NCBI GenBank assembly: GCA_044450785.1
Contig: JBIOJM010000443.1
Span: 1 to 6,829, forward strand
DNA length: 6,829 nt
Source: JBIOJM01 sp044450785
GTDB taxonomy: Bacteria; Planctomycetota; Planctomycetia; Isosphaerales; Isosphaeraceae
Direction: 5' to 3'
Positions 1 to 5,423 of this stretch are shown here, one piece after another. How positions within the stretch are numbered: position 1 is the first letter of the stretch; the number at the start of each line of letters is the position of its first letter. The translations under genes were made by a program, and so were the position numbers. The notes beneath the pieces are model-generated. The model saw nothing but the letters and a program-made list of their open reading frames with translations. It ran no database searches and was not told where the DNA came from.

Positions 1-52
1 ATCCGATCTTGACCACGCCTTTCGGCGAGTCAAAAAACGCTGCGGGCCGCAT
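1..52 (-). CDS. Possible 5' end of a leftward gene, truncated by the window edge
   Basis: Read leftward from an ATG at 52, the sequence is open to the edge for 17 codons and gives MRPAAFFDSPKGVVKIG, which reads like a real, mixed-composition N-terminus. A G-rich run (plus-strand C6 at 63-68) lies 10 nt upstream of the ATG and could act as a Shine-Dalgarno sequence, though it is not a textbook GGAGG. I do not recognise the family, and 17 residues are too few to assign one. If real, the gene is divergent from the small membrane protein at 700, and the sequence between them is a shared upstream region. It could equally be a chance open stretch; only the sequence to the left would decide. Confidence 0.33.
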   Translation of the reverse strand, partial: MRPAAFFDSPKGVVKIG

Positions 53-484
53 GCCCGGAAAACCCCCCGACAATTTCCGCGGATGTTCACTATTCTCCAG
101 CCGGGTCATTCCCGCCCGCGCGCCTTTGCACCGTTCTGAGCTCGGAAGTTCTGAGAATCCGCCGGTCCTCGTCTTTGACCTCGGCGCGCGCCGGAACCGG
201 ATTGAAACTCAATTTGATGCTCCCCGATGGCCAGCGTTGGCAAAGGTGGGCCAGGGGGGTATCGGCAGGCCCCTCGGAAATCGGGTTGGACGGCTCGGCC
301 CACGCCAATTCCGCCTGAGAACGCTGGCGAAGCACACTGAAACGTGCCCTGTCCACCCCCCCACGCCCACCCGTCGCAAGGAGGGGAAAGGGTCAGGTCG
401 CTCACACCATCGTTCGATCGCGCGCAACAAAAACACGCGTCGCGAAACCGTCCTTCCAGTACGGTCAACACCACTTTTTCATCA

Positions 485-536
485 GCCCAGGGCTGGGGTG
501 AAGGGCAAGCGGCACGGCGAGCTGGCCGCCCTGGGC
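485..536. repeat. Inverted repeat with 9-bp arms (REP-like candidate)
   Basis: GCCCAGGGC at 485-493 is the exact reverse complement of GCCCTGGGC at 528-536, so the two arms could form a 9-bp stem around a 34-nt loop. The left arm also sits inside a smaller self-complementary unit, AGCCCAGGGCT (484-494). Short palindromes with CCCAGGG/CCCTGGG ends remind me of dispersed intergenic elements in planctomycetes, but that resemblance is from memory. In DNA this GC-rich a 9-bp match can also occur by chance. Confidence 0.3.
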
Positions 537-644
537 CGTTTCCCCCACGATGCTCGATCCGGCCATGCCGATCGTACCGGATGTTCCCGCCACGCCGTTT
601 CCCAACGCCGATCTTCGGCTTTCTGACACTATCGCTTGCCGGTT

Positions 645-658
645 TGTGGTAAATTGAT
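645..658 (+). promoter_or_regulatory. Extended -10 promoter candidate for the small membrane protein
   Basis: The sequence TGTGGTAAATTGAT contains TG-G-TAAATT (648-655), which fits an extended -10 element (TGnTATAAT, 4/6 in the hexamer). No good -35 lies 16-18 bp upstream, as is often the case for extended -10 promoters. Transcription would start near 662, giving a leader of about 38 nt to the ATG at 700. The same 14-mer with one transition occurs on the minus strand upstream of tatC (3708-3721), which raises the chance that it is functional. Confidence 0.4.
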
Positions 659-699
659 CCTATCAGGTCCATTGTCACAATCATGCGGAGCGTTGCGAG

Positions 700-885
700 A
701 TGGAGACCGATAAGGTCATCACCTACACGGCGATCGGAGTGGCCGGTATCGTTTGCTTGTTGTTTCTGCTCGACCTTGCCGCCGGGATCTTGGGGCGCAA
801 CAGCGTCGCGATGGACGTCATGTTCATCCTGGGGTCGGGCTTGCTGCTCTGGCAGGGAGTGGCGACAGTGCTGGAGCTCAAGTGA
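700..885 (+). CDS. Small two-helix membrane protein of unknown function
   Basis: The product is 61 residues. It has two hydrophobic segments, about residues 8-30 (ITYTAIGVAGIVCLLFLLDL and onward) and 39-58 (DVMFILGSGLLLWQGVATVL). They are separated by a short loop GRNSVAMD, and a charged METDK precedes the first helix. A GGAG at 687-690 lies 9 nt before the ATG and supports this start over an overlapping ATG at 683 in another frame, whose product is Arg/Ser-rich. No catalytic or binding motif is visible. An acidic residue (D25) near the end of helix 1 and a second (D39) at the start of helix 2 flank the loop. The layout resembles small conserved hypothetical membrane proteins that I recall from planctomycetes, but no function can be given. 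It stands alone and converges on cobA-hemD, with 45 bp between their ends. Confidence 0.72.
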   Translation: METDKVITYTAIGVAGIVCLLFLLDLAAGILGRNSVAMDVMFILGSGLLLWQGVATVLELK

Positions 886-906
886 TGCGGGCCGGCCTGG
901 AAGGTC

Positions 907-921
907 AGCCGGCGGCCGGCT
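907..921. terminator. GC-rich inverted repeat between convergent genes, possible bidirectional terminator
   Basis: AGCCGGC (907-913) and GCCGGCT (915-921) are perfect reverse complements around a single G. A realistic hairpin would have a 5-bp stem and 5-nt loop. It sits in the 45-bp gap between the stop of the small membrane protein (885) and the stop of cobA-hemD (931), where a terminator for both strands would be expected. Neither strand has a following T-run, so it does not meet the classical intrinsic-terminator definition. Confidence 0.35.
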
Positions 922-930
922 CGAGGACGA

Positions 931-2514
931 TCAGTGGTGCGGCGGTGCCGGCGCCACGGGTTCGAGCGATCCGGGGCGGTCGCGGGCGATTCGCTCCACG
1001 AGTGCCTGGACCAACCCTTCCCAGGTGAAAACGCTCGCTTCCACCGAGACGTTCCAGCCCAGACGAGCGGCCGCGTCCGAGGTGACGGGGCTCAAGCTCG
1101 CCAGGCGGACCTCGCGCCCCACGCGCTGGCGGGCTGCCTCCGGCAACAGGCCGTGCAACCGGGTGGCGATCGCCGAGCTGGTCAAGGTGATCCAGTCGAT
1201 GGTGCCGTCCACGATCCGTTCCACGACCGAGTCGGGCAGGGACTCGGCGTCGACGTTGTGGTAGACGGCGACCTGGTCGACATCGGCCAGTTGTTGCAGC
1301 TCGTCCTTCAGGACGGTTCGTCCTCGATCGGCGCGGGCGAGCAAGATCCTGCGGCCCTGGGCATGCTTGCCGAGGTCCTCGGCGAGCGCCTCGGAACGAT
1401 AGGTGCCTGGCAGCAGATCCGCCTGGAGATGGAACCGGGCAAGGGCCGCCGCCGTTGCCGGACCGATCGCCGCGAGTTTCAGATGTCCCAGGGCCCGCAG
1501 GTCTCGGCCTCGTTGTTCGAGCCGATCCAAGAAGAACCGCACACCATTGGCCGACGTGAAGACCAGCCAGTCATAGTCCGCCAGCCGCTCGATGGCGGCG
1601 TCAAGAGGCGCCTGGTTGGCGATCGGCCGCACCAGGACCGTCGGCGCCAGCAGGACTTCAGCTCCGAGTGCCTCGAGTGCGACCGCCGCGCGGCTCCCTT
1701 CCTCCGCGGGGCGCGTGATCACGATCCTTTGACCGAAGAGCGGCAACCTTTCGTACCATGCCAACTCTTGCCGCAAGGCGACGACGGCGCCGACCACCAG
1801 GAGAGCAGGGGGGCGCACGCCGCCGCTCCGCGCGGTCCGAGCGATCGGCGCGATCGTCTCCAGGGTCGCGACCACCGTGTGCTGCGAGGCGAGGGTCCCG
1901 GCTTCGATGATGGCGGCCGGAGTGTCGCCCGGCTTGCCCAGGCGTAATAACGTCCGGCAGATCGCGGCGAGGTGAGTGACGCCCATATACACGACCAGCG
2001 TACCCGGAAATCGCGCGATCGCCTCCCAGTCCAGCCCGCTCTGCCCCGGATTGGATTCCGGGTCGCCGTGTCCCGTCACGAATGCGACGGCCGAGGCCGC
2101 CGCGCGGTGCGTGAGCGGGATCCCCGCATACGCCGTCACGCCAACCCCCGCAGTCACGCCGGGCACGATCTCGAAGGGAATGCCCGCCGCGTGAAGCTGT
2201 AATGCCTCCTCGGCCCCACGCCCGAAAACCAGCGGGTCTCCTCCTTTGAGCCGGACCACGTTTCGACCCGCCCGTGCGTGCTCGATCAATACCTCATGAA
2301 TCTCGTCCTGGCTCAGCGTGCAATGGCCGATCGACTTGCCGGCGCGGATCCGCAAGGCATCCGCCGGCGCCAGATCGAGCAGGCGGGCGCTGGCCAGATG
2401 GTCGTAAACGATCACGTCGGCAATTGAGAGAACGGCTTCTCCCCGCCGCGTCAAAAGCCCCGGATCACCCGGCCCGGCACCGACCAGATAGACCTTGCCC
2501 GGACCTCTCGACAT
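931..2514 (-). CDS. cobA-hemD: Uroporphyrinogen-III C-methyltransferase / uroporphyrinogen-III synthase fusion
   Basis: This 527-residue cytoplasmic fusion enzyme has two tetrapyrrole activities. Residues ~7-250 are the SAM-dependent CobA/SUMT domain, which methylates uroporphyrinogen III at C2 and C7 to give precorrin-2 for siroheme and cobalamin. Visible motifs are GAGPGDPGLLT (12-22), VIVYDHLAS (34-42), RLKGGDPLVFGRGAEE (88-103), VPGVTAG (117-123), TGHGDP (147-152) and VYMGV (175-179). Residues ~258-510 are the HemD domain, which cyclises hydroxymethylbilane to uroporphyrinogen III. Its motifs are GQRIVITRP (261-269), DWLVFTSANGVRFF (315-328), AIGPATAAAL (349-358), DWITLTSSAIATRL (440-453) and SLSPVTSDAA (473-482). 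The ~15-residue Pro-rich tail is probably disordered. The ATG at 2514 has a GGAGG (plus-strand CCTCC, 2522-2526) 7 nt upstream. It lies 15 bp downstream of tatC and has no promoter room of its own. The fusion lets one polypeptide make and then methylate uroporphyrinogen III. No CysG-type dehydrogenase/chelatase domain is attached. Confidence 0.95.
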   Translation of the reverse strand: MSRGPGKVYLVGAGPGDPGLLTRRGEAVLSIADVIVYDHLASARLLDLAPADALRIRAGKSIGHCTLSQDEIHEVLIEHARAGRNVVRLKGGDPLVFGRGAEEALQLHAAGIPFEIVPGVTAGVGVTAYAGIPLTHRAAASAVAFVTGHGDPESNPGQSGLDWEAIARFPGTLVVYMGVTHLAAICRTLLRLGKPGDTPAAIIEAGTLASQHTVVATLETIAPIARTARSGGVRPPALLVVGAVVALRQELAWYERLPLFGQRIVITRPAEEGSRAAVALEALGAEVLLAPTVLVRPIANQAPLDAAIERLADYDWLVFTSANGVRFFLDRLEQRGRDLRALGHLKLAAIGPATAAALARFHLQADLLPGTYRSEALAEDLGKHAQGRRILLARADRGRTVLKDELQQLADVDQVAVYHNVDAESLPDSVVERIVDGTIDWITLTSSAIATRLHGLLPEAARQRVGREVRLASLSPVTSDAAARLGWNVSVEASVFTWEGLVQALVERIARDRPGSLEPVAPAPPHH

Positions 2515-2529
2515 GCGGAAACCTCCAGA

Positions 2530-3543
2530 TCACGATCCCCGAGCAAGGCTCAACCCTTTCTGGCGGCTGACCAGCACGATGCCCAATTCGTAGAGCAGGA
2601 TCATGGGCACGGCCAGGAGCACCATGCTGAACGGGTCTTGCCCGGGCGTGAGCACCGAGGCCGCAATGCTGATGATCAGGATCGCGATCTTCCGTTTGGC
2701 CCTGAAATCATTAACCGTGAAGATGCCGATCCGCTCCAGGAACACCATGACCAGCGGCGTTTGAAATGCGATTCCGAAGATCAGCGGTAGGATCGCGGCG
2801 AACCCCATCCAATCGCTGAGCCGAAGCATCGGCGGAACCCCCAGCCAGACGTTGAACTGCAGCAAGAATTTCAGCGTCACCGGCAGCACAAGAAAGAAGC
2901 AGAGGAATACGCCCGAGAGGAACAGCCCCAGCGAGAACGGCAAGTATTTCTTCACGTAACCACGCTCGTGGCGATAGAGCCCCGCGGCGACGAACGCCCA
3001 GATCTGGTAGAACACCCACGGACTGGCCAGGACCAACCCGCTGACCAGGCAGACCATGAAGAAGATGGTGATCGTCTCGAGCGGCGCCAGCGAGACCAGG
3101 CTCTGGTCGATCTGGACCGTGGATTCTTGCACCACCTGGATCAAACCGGCCGCAACAAACTGGACGGGCAGGTTGAGCTTCGTGCCTTTGAGGGTCTCGG
3201 CCTCGGGCAGCTCCAGCTTGGGGGCGACCTTCCTCAGCTCCGCGACAAATGCGTCGGCCTCGATGACGGCCTGAAGCGGGGGGCCCACCGTTTTGCCGGC
3301 CTCTTTCGTCTTCTTATCGTATTCCGCCTGATAGAACCTTTTGAGGGCGTCCTTGGCGGGCTCCTCCATCGTCGTCATGACTACCTTGCCGATGTCAAGC
3401 GGCGGGATGAAAACCGCGATCACGCCGACGAACAAGCCGAGCAAAGCCAGGATCAGGCGCACGCGGAGCTCCTCGATGTGCTCGCCAAAGCTCATCGTGG
3501 CCATCGATTTCTCTTCCGAGAAAAGATCTTGATCGGTAGGCAT
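2530..3543 (-). CDS. tatC: Sec-independent (twin-arginine) protein translocase subunit TatC, enlarged first periplasmic loop
   Basis: TatC is the multi-spanning inner-membrane receptor that binds twin-arginine signal peptides and recruits TatA/B to export folded proteins. The chosen start gives 337 residues, against about 250 for typical TatC. Landmarks are FGEHIEELR (19-27), helix 1 (~28-47), helix 2 with LASPWVFYQIWAFVAAGLY (172-190), the cytoplasmic YRHERG (190-195, matching the E. coli signal-peptide-binding HERR region), helix 3 (~201-225), helix 4 with FGIAFQTPLVMV (256-267), LTPGQDPFS (298-306), and helices 5-6 to ~325. The excess is a hydrophilic ~100-residue insertion (~48-153) between helices 1 and 2. 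Position 261 is Gln where E. coli has a Glu in helix 4. The ATG at 3543 was chosen because 'DLF.E' before FGEH looks like the planctomycete form; GGGTGG lies 9 nt upstream. A second ATG at 3504 (MATMSFGEH, preceded by GGAAGAG) is possible. The frame is open to 3708, but that extension is low-complexity and not TatC-like. It is first in an operon with cobA-hemD. tatA/tatB are not in the window. Confidence 0.95.
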   Translation of the reverse strand: MPTDQDLFSEEKSMATMSFGEHIEELRVRLILALLGLFVGVIAVFIPPLDIGKVVMTTMEEPAKDALKRFYQAEYDKKTKEAGKTVGPPLQAVIEADAFVAELRKVAPKLELPEAETLKGTKLNLPVQFVAAGLIQVVQESTVQIDQSLVSLAPLETITIFFMVCLVSGLVLASPWVFYQIWAFVAAGLYRHERGYVKKYLPFSLGLFLSGVFLCFFLVLPVTLKFLLQFNVWLGVPPMLRLSDWMGFAAILPLIFGIAFQTPLVMVFLERIGIFTVNDFRAKRKIAILIISIAASVLTPGQDPFSMVLLAVPMILLYELGIVLVSRQKGLSLARGS

Positions 3544-3707
3544 GGACGTGAACCACCCGTAACGGAGCTGGATGGAAATCGCCAAGAACGGCGGGTTGGA
3601 GAGGACACGCGGGTTGCCACGGCCAGTCCCGAGGCCGGAACCCTTGTGGGCGGCGCCGCGCGTTGGCCTCGCCGGGACGGCCGATCGCGCGGGAGCGTTC
3701 CTAGGCA

Positions 3708-3721
3708 ATCAGTTTACCACA
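3708..3721 (-). promoter_or_regulatory. Extended -10 promoter candidate for the tatC operon
   Basis: On the minus strand the sequence is TGTGGTAAACTGAT, with TG-G-TAAACT fitting an extended -10 (TAAACT, 4/6 to TATAAT). The hexamer at the -35 position for a 17-bp spacer is AGAAAC, which is not convincing. Transcription would start near 3704 and leave a ~160-nt leader before the chosen tatC ATG at 3543. The site lies in the 3709-3768 gap after the upstream membrane-protein gene and nearly duplicates the element at 645-658 (+). Confidence 0.4.
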
Positions 3722-3768
3722 GGTCCCGCGGGGGTTTCTAGAGGTCAGGTGGCTCCTCCGCATCCGGC

Positions 3769-4347
3769 TCAAGGCAGCAGGGCGAGCAACGGGGCACCCA
3801 GATAGAAGATCATCCAGAGGGCGCCGATGAACCGTCCGAGACGGTCATCCCAGGCTCGCTCCGGATTCCATCGACCGACCATTGCGAGTGTGAGCCACGT
3901 TGCCGCAACCGCGATCACGATGTCCCGCCTGAAGTCGTCGAGGAGGTAGTTTATGATCGCCACCGTCCACCGCGCCCCGACAATGCCGGGCCTGCCCTCG
4001 AAGATTGACGCCTGCGCCAGCCATCCGGTGATCCGAACGAAGACCACCGTCGCGACCGCAAGATGCACGAAAAGGCCAGGAGCGCCCCGGCGCAGGCGTC
4101 TACGGTCTGCCGAGTGGGCCAGGAGGGAAACAAGCAAGGTGAGGCTCAGGCCGGTCAGGGCGAGCGACCAGGCCATGCTCCTCGTTTCATAATCATTGGA
4201 AGCTGTCACGTCACACCACCACCACAGCCCGAGGGCGGCACGATTAGCCGAAAGCATGAGGGCCGACGCAACGACGAGCGTGATCGTGTCGATCAACAGG
4301 AAGCGCCGCCGCTCGATGATGCCCTCGCCCGAGTCAGGTCGATCCAT
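3769..4347 (-). CDS. Multi-pass membrane protein of unknown function
   Basis: The product is 192 residues with four to five predicted helices, about residues 17-45, 58-78, 90-112, 142-160 and 172-191. A short cytoplasmic-looking N-terminus ends in the basic patch IIERRR (10-15), and a second basic patch, ADRRRLRRG (80-88), lies between helices 2 and 3. Trp is frequent, with an LWWWCD cluster at 41-46. The loop SIFEGRPGIVGARW (114-127) before helix 4 is the most distinctive non-membrane stretch. No family is recognised. The frame is open back to 4623, but the upstream part is Arg/His/Pro-rich. The ATG at 4347 was chosen because the protein turns membrane-like from there, a GAGGG (4358-4362) lies 10 nt upstream, and a -10/-35 pair lies just before it. 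It reads in the same direction as tatC, but 225 bp separate it from the tatC start, which has its own promoter candidate, so it is probably a separate unit. Confidence 0.72.
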   Translation of the reverse strand: MDRPDSGEGIIERRRFLLIDTITLVVASALMLSANRAALGLWWWCDVTASNDYETRSMAWSLALTGLSLTLLVSLLAHSADRRRLRRGAPGLFVHLAVATVVFVRITGWLAQASIFEGRPGIVGARWTVAIINYLLDDFRRDIVIAVAATWLTLAMVGRWNPERAWDDRLGRFIGALWMIFYLGAPLLALLP

Positions 4348-4382
4348 TGGTTCGGTGCCCTCGCGAGTTCTCAATCCCCCCG

Positions 4383-4411
4383 ATGATATCCTCGCATCCG
4401 CTCGCCACCAA
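4383..4411 (-). promoter_or_regulatory. Sigma-70-type promoter candidate for the membrane protein at 3769-4347
   Basis: Read on the minus strand, TTGGTG (4406-4411) and TATCAT (4383-4388) are separated by exactly 17 bp. The -10 matches TATAAT at 5 of 6 positions and the -35 matches TTGACA at 3 of 6. The start point would be near 4376, giving a ~29-nt leader that holds the GAGGG ribosome site before the ATG at 4347. Spacing, -10 quality and position make this the best promoter in the window. Confidence 0.48.
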
Positions 4412-4424
4412 CTGACAGTCGTTC

Positions 4425-4571
4425 TCACCACTCGCCGGGCCGCTCGACCGTCGGTCGGCTCGCAGGCTCGCACTCCGTGAGGCGAACCTCGATGTCCGCG
4501 TGGTCGAGGGCCTTGATGCTCAACGCGATGTTTTGCATGCCTTGCACGGTGACGATGACGACGCGAGAATC
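4425..4571 (-). other. Coding-like minus-strand segment, possible gene remnant or small ORF
   Basis: Between the divergent membrane-protein and WD40 genes, the minus strand reads RVVIVTVQGMQNIALSIKAL and continues LDHADIEVRLTECEPASRP to a TGA at 4425. The composition is balanced and protein-like, and the third positions are overwhelmingly G or C, unlike the overlapping frames. There is no ribosome site before the internal ATG (4538) or GTG (4547). Farther upstream the same frame runs into the WD40 gene and turns into Pro/Arg/Ala-rich nonsense. It may be the 3' remnant of a lost gene or a chance reading of the WD40 5' region. No family is recognised. Confidence 0.3.
4542..4570 (+). promoter_or_regulatory. 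Weak promoter candidate for the WD40 gene
   Basis: TTGCAC (4542-4547) and GAGAAT (4565-4570) are 17 bp apart, matching the consensus at 3/6 and 4/6. They would place transcription near 4577, about 45 nt before the ATG at 4622. The spacing and location suit the gene, but the hexamers are poor and a chance match is quite possible. Confidence 0.22.
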
Positions 4572-4621
4572 TCGGCGAGGACCGCACAGAGTGCCTGACA
4601 AAGTCTTGAGGAGGTTGGCCC

Positions 4622-5191
4622 ATGACGCGTCACACGTACAAGCGGAGACGCTCGCTCGGCGGACGCGTGTTACTGACCGCCTTGGCCTGTCTGCTGCTCG
4701 GGCCGGGGCTGGCACCGGCACAGAACCAGCCCAGTCCGCAAGAACAAGAGTTGCGCCGGCAACTCGAAATCGAACGTGCTGCGCGTAAGGCCCTGACCTA
4801 CCACGCGGACATGCGCAAGGCGGCCCAGCTTGCCGAGGCGGAGGAATGGTCACCGCTGGTCACTCTGCTCAACCAATATCGGCCGGCGGCCGGCGAAACC
4901 GATTTGCGGTCCTGGGAATGGCACTTCCTCGACGGCCTTGCCCGCAAGAAGCAGCTCGCGGACCGGCAAGAGCTCGTGCTCCAGGGGCCGGCCGAGGGAA
5001 TCCGTCAACTCGCCTGGAGCGGCGGCGGCGAGCGGCTGGCCGCCGTCGGCGAGGACGGCTCGACCGTCATCTGGGATCTGAAAACTGCGAAGGAACTGCG
5101 CCGCCTGGGGGGCAGGGTCCGCTTCATTTCCCTGGATCAAGCAGGCCGTCGAATCACACTCTCCGCCGAGAATGGCACCGTCACTCTCTGA
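4622..5191 (+). CDS. N-terminal fragment of the disrupted WD40 protein (signal peptide, linker module, first blades)
   Basis: The intact open part is 189 residues. Residues 1-33 are a signal peptide: a basic KRRR (7-10), a hydrophobic VLLTALACLLLGPGL (16-30) and A-P-A (31-33) before Q34. RRRSL resembles a Tat start only weakly because the +2/+3 hydrophobic pair is absent. C23 lies inside the hydrophobic core and does not form a good lipobox. Residues ~38-58 are charged and probably helical. Residues ~60-110 carry D63-M-R, LAEAEEW (70-76), LVTLLNQYRP (79-88) and GETDLRSWEWHFL (91-103), a module I associate with planctomycete WD40 proteins and the WD40 region of their Ser/Thr kinases. The first blade spans ~118-160 (IRQLAWSGGGERLAAVGEDG, then VIWDLKTAKELR), and a second is cut by the stop. 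The truncated product could still be translated and exported, but it has too few blades for a propeller. Confidence 0.6.
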   Translation: MTRHTYKRRRSLGGRVLLTALACLLLGPGLAPAQNQPSPQEQELRRQLEIERAARKALTYHADMRKAAQLAEAEEWSPLVTLLNQYRPAAGETDLRSWEWHFLDGLARKKQLADRQELVLQGPAEGIRQLAWSGGGERLAAVGEDGSTVIWDLKTAKELRRLGGRVRFISLDQAGRRITLSAENGTVTL

Positions 5192-5423
5192 GACACCGAC
5201 AAGGGACCGGCCCGCCGGTTCTTCGGCCCGATCAAAGGGTTCGTCTACTACCGGCAACCGGCCTTCAGCCCCGATGGCTGATGGCTGGCGCTGGCGGCAA
5301 GCGCGTCGCCGCCGAAGCCATCGGACGTGCCACTGCCTGGGAGACGGCCGCGGGACGGGCGATCTTCCAGGGTCCCACTGGCTCGCGCGGTTCGCAACTG
5401 CGAGACTGCGACCCCCAAGTGCG

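Larger units (their letters stand above)
53..699. other. 647-bp stretch without a convincing gene
   Basis: Several long open frames cross this stretch on both strands, but all give Arg/Pro/Ser/Gly-rich products with no recognisable motif, no good ribosome site and mutual overlap, as expected of GC-rich noncoding DNA. No tRNA or rRNA signature was seen. The contents that can be pointed to are a 9-bp inverted repeat at 485-536 and an extended -10 promoter candidate at 645-658. A G/A-rich patch around 377-395 (GCAAGGAGGGGAAAGGG) looks like a strong Shine-Dalgarno but leads into no plausible protein. Confidence 0.6.

Noticed and set aside
9..626. Long plus-strand open frame (205 codons) at the left end
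   Set aside because: The product is Arg/Pro/Gly-rich with no motif, has no ribosome site, and overlaps equally long minus-strand frames of the same poor quality; typical of GC-rich noncoding DNA.
683..1264. 193-codon plus-strand frame starting just before the small membrane protein
   Set aside because: It overlaps the small membrane protein in another frame and then runs antisense to cobA-hemD; the product is Arg/Ser/Trp-rich with no family features.
3544..3708. N-terminal extension of TatC to an ATG at 3708
   Set aside because: The extra 55 residues are low-complexity and precede the conserved DLF...FGEHIEELR start. The 3708 ATG also overlaps the extended -10 candidate.
4348..4623. N-terminal extension of the membrane protein to an ATG at 4623
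   Set aside because: It is Arg/His/Pro-rich, crosses a good promoter and ribosome site, and overlaps the WD40 start codon.
5189..5281. Programmed TGA read-through or selenocysteine insertion in the WD40 gene
   Set aside because: The replaced residues are the propeller's Trp and a variable/Arg position, no selenocysteine-insertion hairpin was noticed, and frame changes follow; decay or sequencing error is simpler.
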